Made by a program: the position numbers and the translations under genes
Notes under the pieces: model-generated
The model's input: only the letters and a program-made list of their open reading frames with translations
Databases searched by the model: none
Told to the model about the DNA's origin: nothing
Shown here: piece by piece, positions 60,040 to 64,000 of the stretch
Position numbering within the stretch: the first letter of the stretch is position 1
Layout: each line of letters begins with the position of its first letter
Source: an uncultured Eubacteriales bacterium
GTDB taxonomy: Bacteria; Bacillota; Clostridia; Lachnospirales; Anaerotignaceae
DNA: 64,000 nt
Direction: 5' to 3'
Assembly: GCA_934256695.1 (NCBI GenBank)
Contig: CAKQPE010000002.1
Coordinates: 1 to 64,000, forward strand

Positions 60040-60200
60040 AAATCAAAGGTTTGTCGAAAGGATTTTAAAGCCTTCCCTTTGGGGAAGGTGTCACGTAAGT
60101 GACAGATGAGGGATAAATAACCTAAAGCAAACGAAAAATTCCCTCATCCGTCACAGCTACGCTGTGCCACCTTCTCCACTAGGGAGAAGGCTTTAAAAAA
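60040..60200. repeat. REP-type inverted pair
   Basis: Two converging arms: CCTTCCCTTTGGGGAAGG with GTCACGTAAGTGAC (60072-60106) and CCCTCATCCGTCAC...GCTACGCTGTGCCACC with CTTCTCCACTAGGGAGAAGG (60140-60191). A short CAAATCAAAGGTTTG hairpin precedes them. The block lies between pyrG and its terminator. Confidence 0.88.
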
Positions 60201-60220
60201 CCGCATTTTCCTGTTCCGAC

Positions 60221-61882
<1,662 letters not shown>

Positions 61883-61963
61883 TTACTCCAAATTAACTAT
61901 AAAATTTATCTTATCACATATTTTAACTATTAGCAAGAGACACAAAACACCCTCTTACACAGC

Positions 61964-62002
61964 AAAAGAACCGATTTAAAAAACATATAATCGGTTCTTT
62001 TT
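61964..62002. terminator. Bidirectional terminator between the cyclophilin gene and pyrG
   Basis: AAAAGAACCGATT / AATCGGTTCTTTTT with a 12-nt loop. It ends the cyclophilin transcript 8 nt after its stop and has T-runs on both strands. Confidence 0.85.
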
Positions 62003-62009
62003 AAATATG

Positions 62010-62894
62010 TTAATATTTAACAATTTCCGCTTTTTCTATTATTATATCCTCGGCAGGTGTGCTGTTTTCGCCTGTGCCGTTAGGGTCTGTTGTTTCAACA
62101 GCAGCGATTTTGTCTACAACGTCCATTCCTTCAAAAACCTGACCGAATACTGTGTAGCCGAAATCAAGGTGAGGTGTACCGCCCATTTCTTCATAATCTT
62201 TTCTTGCTTCTTCGGAATAATTTGTTCTGAAAATTTTTCCGCTGCTCTGGTCTGTAAGAATCTGATCATCGCCGTACTGTTTTATAATATTGTCCACATT
62301 GTCAAAATATCCGTCTTGAATTTTAGGAGCCTGAACAATGTAGAACTGGCTGCCGTTTGTATTTGCTCCGCTGTTTGCATAAGCCAAAGCACCTCTGAAA
62401 TGGTATAAGTCACCGGAAAACTCATCATCGAACTTTCCGCCCCATATACTTTCTCCGCCTGTACCGTTGCCGTTAGGGTCGCCGCCCTGAATCATAAAGT
62501 CATTTATAACCCTATGGAATTTAAGTCCGTCATAATAACCTTTATTAATAAGGCCTTTGAAATTTTCAACAGCCTTTGGTGCCTGTTCGGGACAAAGCTT
62601 AATTTTGATTGTACCCATATTAGTTGTAAGAACGGCTATTTCTTCGCCTTTTTCCGGTTCTGCAAGCTGAGGGAAGTTTGTTCCGTCTGTAAAAAGCTTT
62701 GATTTTAACTCATCAAACTTAGCCTGCTGTTCTGCCGTTGCCGAGCCTGACGCCGTTTCGGAAGATGCTGCACTTGAAGATGATGTTGTTTCGGAAGAAA
62801 CCGCACCGGAAGATGCACTGCCTGTAGAAGCGGAAGAACCGCAGCCCGTAAGAACCATAGCAGCAAGTGCTGCCATACAAATAAATTTTTTCAT
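62010..62894 (-). CDS. Cyclophilin-type peptidyl-prolyl isomerase lipoprotein
   Basis: This 294-aa protein has a lipoprotein signal with lipobox LTGC (residues about 15-18), a Ser/Ala/Thr-rich linker (to about residue 55) and a cyclophilin domain (FHRVINDFMIQGGDPNGNGTGG, RGALAYANSGANTNGSQFYIV, FGYTVFGQVFEGMDVVDKI). It catalyses proline isomerisation of exported proteins at the outer face of the membrane. Length is normal for the Clostridial lipoprotein form. Confidence 0.94.
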   Translation of the reverse strand: MKKFICMAALAAMVLTGCGSSASTGSASSGAVSSETTSSSSAASSETASGSATAEQQAKFDELKSKLFTDGTNFPQLAEPEKGEEIAVLTTNMGTIKIKLCPEQAPKAVENFKGLINKGYYDGLKFHRVINDFMIQGGDPNGNGTGGESIWGGKFDDEFSGDLYHFRGALAYANSGANTNGSQFYIVQAPKIQDGYFDNVDNIIKQYGDDQILTDQSSGKIFRTNYSEEARKDYEEMGGTPHLDFGYTVFGQVFEGMDVVDKIAAVETTDPNGTGENSTPAEDIIIEKAEIVKY

Positions 62895-62971
62895 TTATAA
62901 TTCAGCTCCAATCGTATCTTTATTTATACCACTGATAAATTGTAATTACATAGTCCCCATTTGTCAATATT

Positions 62972-63188
62972 AAAGACCTTGGGGTTTCACCCCACACCCT
63001 GACCAACTTTTGAAAAAGTTGGATCAAAACTTTTATCAGATACCATGACTAATGTCATGGTATCTTGTTAAAGTTTAGGTCAAGCCTTTAGGGAACCGCA
63101 AAGATAAATGCGGCAGGCGGAGCCTGATTTGCGAAGCAAATTTCCTGACCAAGAAGGCTTGCAGGTGTGGACAGAGTCCACGGTTTTA
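62972..63188. repeat. Full nested-palindrome element with loop insertion
   Basis: Stems: TTGGGG/CCCCAC (one mismatch), CCAACTTTTG/AAAAGTTGG, GATACCATGACT/TGTCATGGTATC, CAAGCCTT/AAGGCTTG (holding the GCAAAG-GCGGAGCC-TTTGCGAAGCAAA sub-module) and GTGGAC/GTCCAC. Its right 60 bp equals the fragment at 1-60 apart from single-base changes. It precedes the murG stop codon by 7 bp. Confidence 0.92.
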
Positions 63189-63195
63189 CAAAGTA

Positions 63196-64000
63196 TCAGC
63201 TGTACTGCTCTATCACTTTCATTACGTTTTCAACACCGTTTGACGCAGTGCTTTTTTCCATAGCGGATATAAGCTCGGCTTTTTTTGAATACAGCTCGTC
63301 AAGTGCCTTTAGGAGACTGTCTTTGTTCATATCATCTTCATTAAGCACAAGCGAATATCCGTGTTTTTTGAAACTTTCGGCATTTAATATCTGGTCGCCT
63401 CTGCTTGCTCTTGCGGAAAGAGGAATTAAAAGAGCAGGCTTTTTAAGTGCAAGAAATTCCGATATGGAGTTTGAACCGGCACGTGATATAACCATGTCTG
63501 CCGCCGCCATAATATGCGGAAGCTCCTCCGATACATATTCAAACTGTTTATAGCCATTTAAATTAATTGAACTATCTACGTTCCCTTTTCCGCATATATG
63601 GACAAGCTGATATTTTTCCAATATTTCCTTTAAATCCGCTCTTAGAACCTTGTTTATTTTCTGTGCCCCAAGACTTCCGCCCATCATCATAACAACAGGC
63701 TTGCTTTCGTCAAAACCGCAAATCTCAAGGCCTTTGTTTTTGTCACCTTCAAAAAGCTGTTTTCTTATCGGTGTACCTGTATTTACGCCCTTTCCCTTCA
63801 TATATTTAACTGTTTCGGGGAAAGTAGTACATATTTTTTTTGCAAAAGGCATTGCTATTTTGTTTGCAAGTCCCGGCGTCATATCGGATTCATGTGCAAT
63901 TACCGTTACATTATTCATTTTTGCACCAAGTATAACAGGTACGGCAACAAAGCCGCCCTTTGAAAAAACTATATCGGGCTTTAATTCTTTAATAAGCTTT
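63196..64000 (-). CDS. murG: MurG, UDP-GlcNAc transferase (3' part, runs off window)
   Basis: The window holds the C-terminal part, about 268 codons. Upstream of an internal Met the frame continues open to the window edge with PDIVFSKGGFVAVPVILGAK, the normal MurG sequence before VTVIAHESD. Downstream are TPIRKQLFEGD, VVMMMGGSLGAQKIN, the UDP-GlcNAc-binding VISRAGSNSISEFLAL and ARASRGDQ. The enzyme adds GlcNAc to lipid I to give lipid II. The N-terminal half lies beyond position 64000. The internal Met at 63918 is not the start. Confidence 0.95.
   Translation of the reverse strand, partial: KLIKELKPDIVFSKGGFVAVPVILGAKMNNVTVIAHESDMTPGLANKIAMPFAKKICTTFPETVKYMKGKGVNTGTPIRKQLFEGDKNKGLEICGFDESKPVVMMMGGSLGAQKINKVLRADLKEILEKYQLVHICGKGNVDSSINLNGYKQFEYVSEELPHIMAAADMVISRAGSNSISEFLALKKPALLIPLSARASRGDQILNAESFKKHGYSLVLNEDDMNKDSLLKALDELYSKKAELISAMEKSTASNGVENVMKVIEQYS

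Overview
The window looks like a chromosomal segment of a low-GC anaerobic Firmicute of the class Clostridia, probably a Lachnospiraceae-type gut organism. The grounds are AT-rich intergenic DNA, strong Shine-Dalgarno sites with several TTG/GTG starts, rubrerythrin, a primosome pair of DnaD-like and DnaI-like proteins, families that I associate with Lachnospiraceae (DUF6110, DUF6219, DUF6472, DUF5721), and abundant hairpin-rich intergenic repeats. I see no phage, plasmid, transposase, CRISPR, rRNA or tRNA genes.

Layout. 0.2-8 kb: a glycerol-dehydrogenase-like enzyme, two tandem ketopantoate-reductase-family genes overlapping RNase R, a LysR regulator, and a MarR regulator with a YczE-type membrane protein. 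8.3-14 kb (minus): cluster A, a sodium:solute symporter, two unrecognised proteins of 124 and 343 aa, a 120 aa unknown, a MoaB/MogA-fold protein and a LarA-like (nickel-pincer racemase family) protein. 14.8-18.4 kb: a SLOG-fold protein, HtpG and a DUF5721 protein whose 3' end carries a perfect CIRCE operator. 18.6-27 kb (plus): an MBOAT/SGNH O-acylation pair, GlnRS, a zinc-ribbon membrane protein, 5-formyl-THF cyclo-ligase, a DUF6472 protein and FtsH. 27.3-31.9 kb: cluster B, a PucR-type regulator divergent from paralogues of the 124 aa, 343 aa and LarA-like genes of cluster A, with the broken tail of an M20 peptidase between them. 32-36.8 kb: rpsF-ssb-rpsR, a third ketopantoate-reductase-family gene, and dnaD/dnaI-like genes. 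37-48 kb: two MATE transporters, a second glycerol-dehydrogenase-like gene, a MerR regulator, a Cys/Met PLP enzyme with a TRIC/UPF0126 channel, and DAHP synthase. 48-54 kb: a sigma-54 activator, a metal P-type ATPase operon with a 26-aa peptide gene, an atypical Fur-like protein and FeoA. 54.8-64 kb (minus): rubrerythrin, a WecA/TagO-type transferase, upp, rpiB, Sua5/TsaC, a SEC-C protein, a USP-like protein, pyrG, a cyclophilin lipoprotein and the 3' part of murG.

Three things stand out. (1) From about 38915 to 39938 there is a roughly 1-kb stretch with no gene, a near-consensus extended -10 promoter at one end and an intrinsic terminator at the other. It contains many nested helices, including a multibranch domain, and is best read as a very large structured non-coding RNA. 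(2) Clusters A and B hold the same unrecognised three-protein set (124-128 aa, 343-346 aa, LarA-like) twice. This suggests an undescribed 2-hydroxyacid or related pathway fed by a sodium symporter and controlled by a PucR regulator. (3) Many intergenic gaps carry a family of modular nested-palindrome elements. Their stems differ in sequence between copies but stay complementary, and a hairpin-rich sub-module sits inside the loop of another stem in some copies.

All names are from reading sequence and recalled family motifs; no database search was run.
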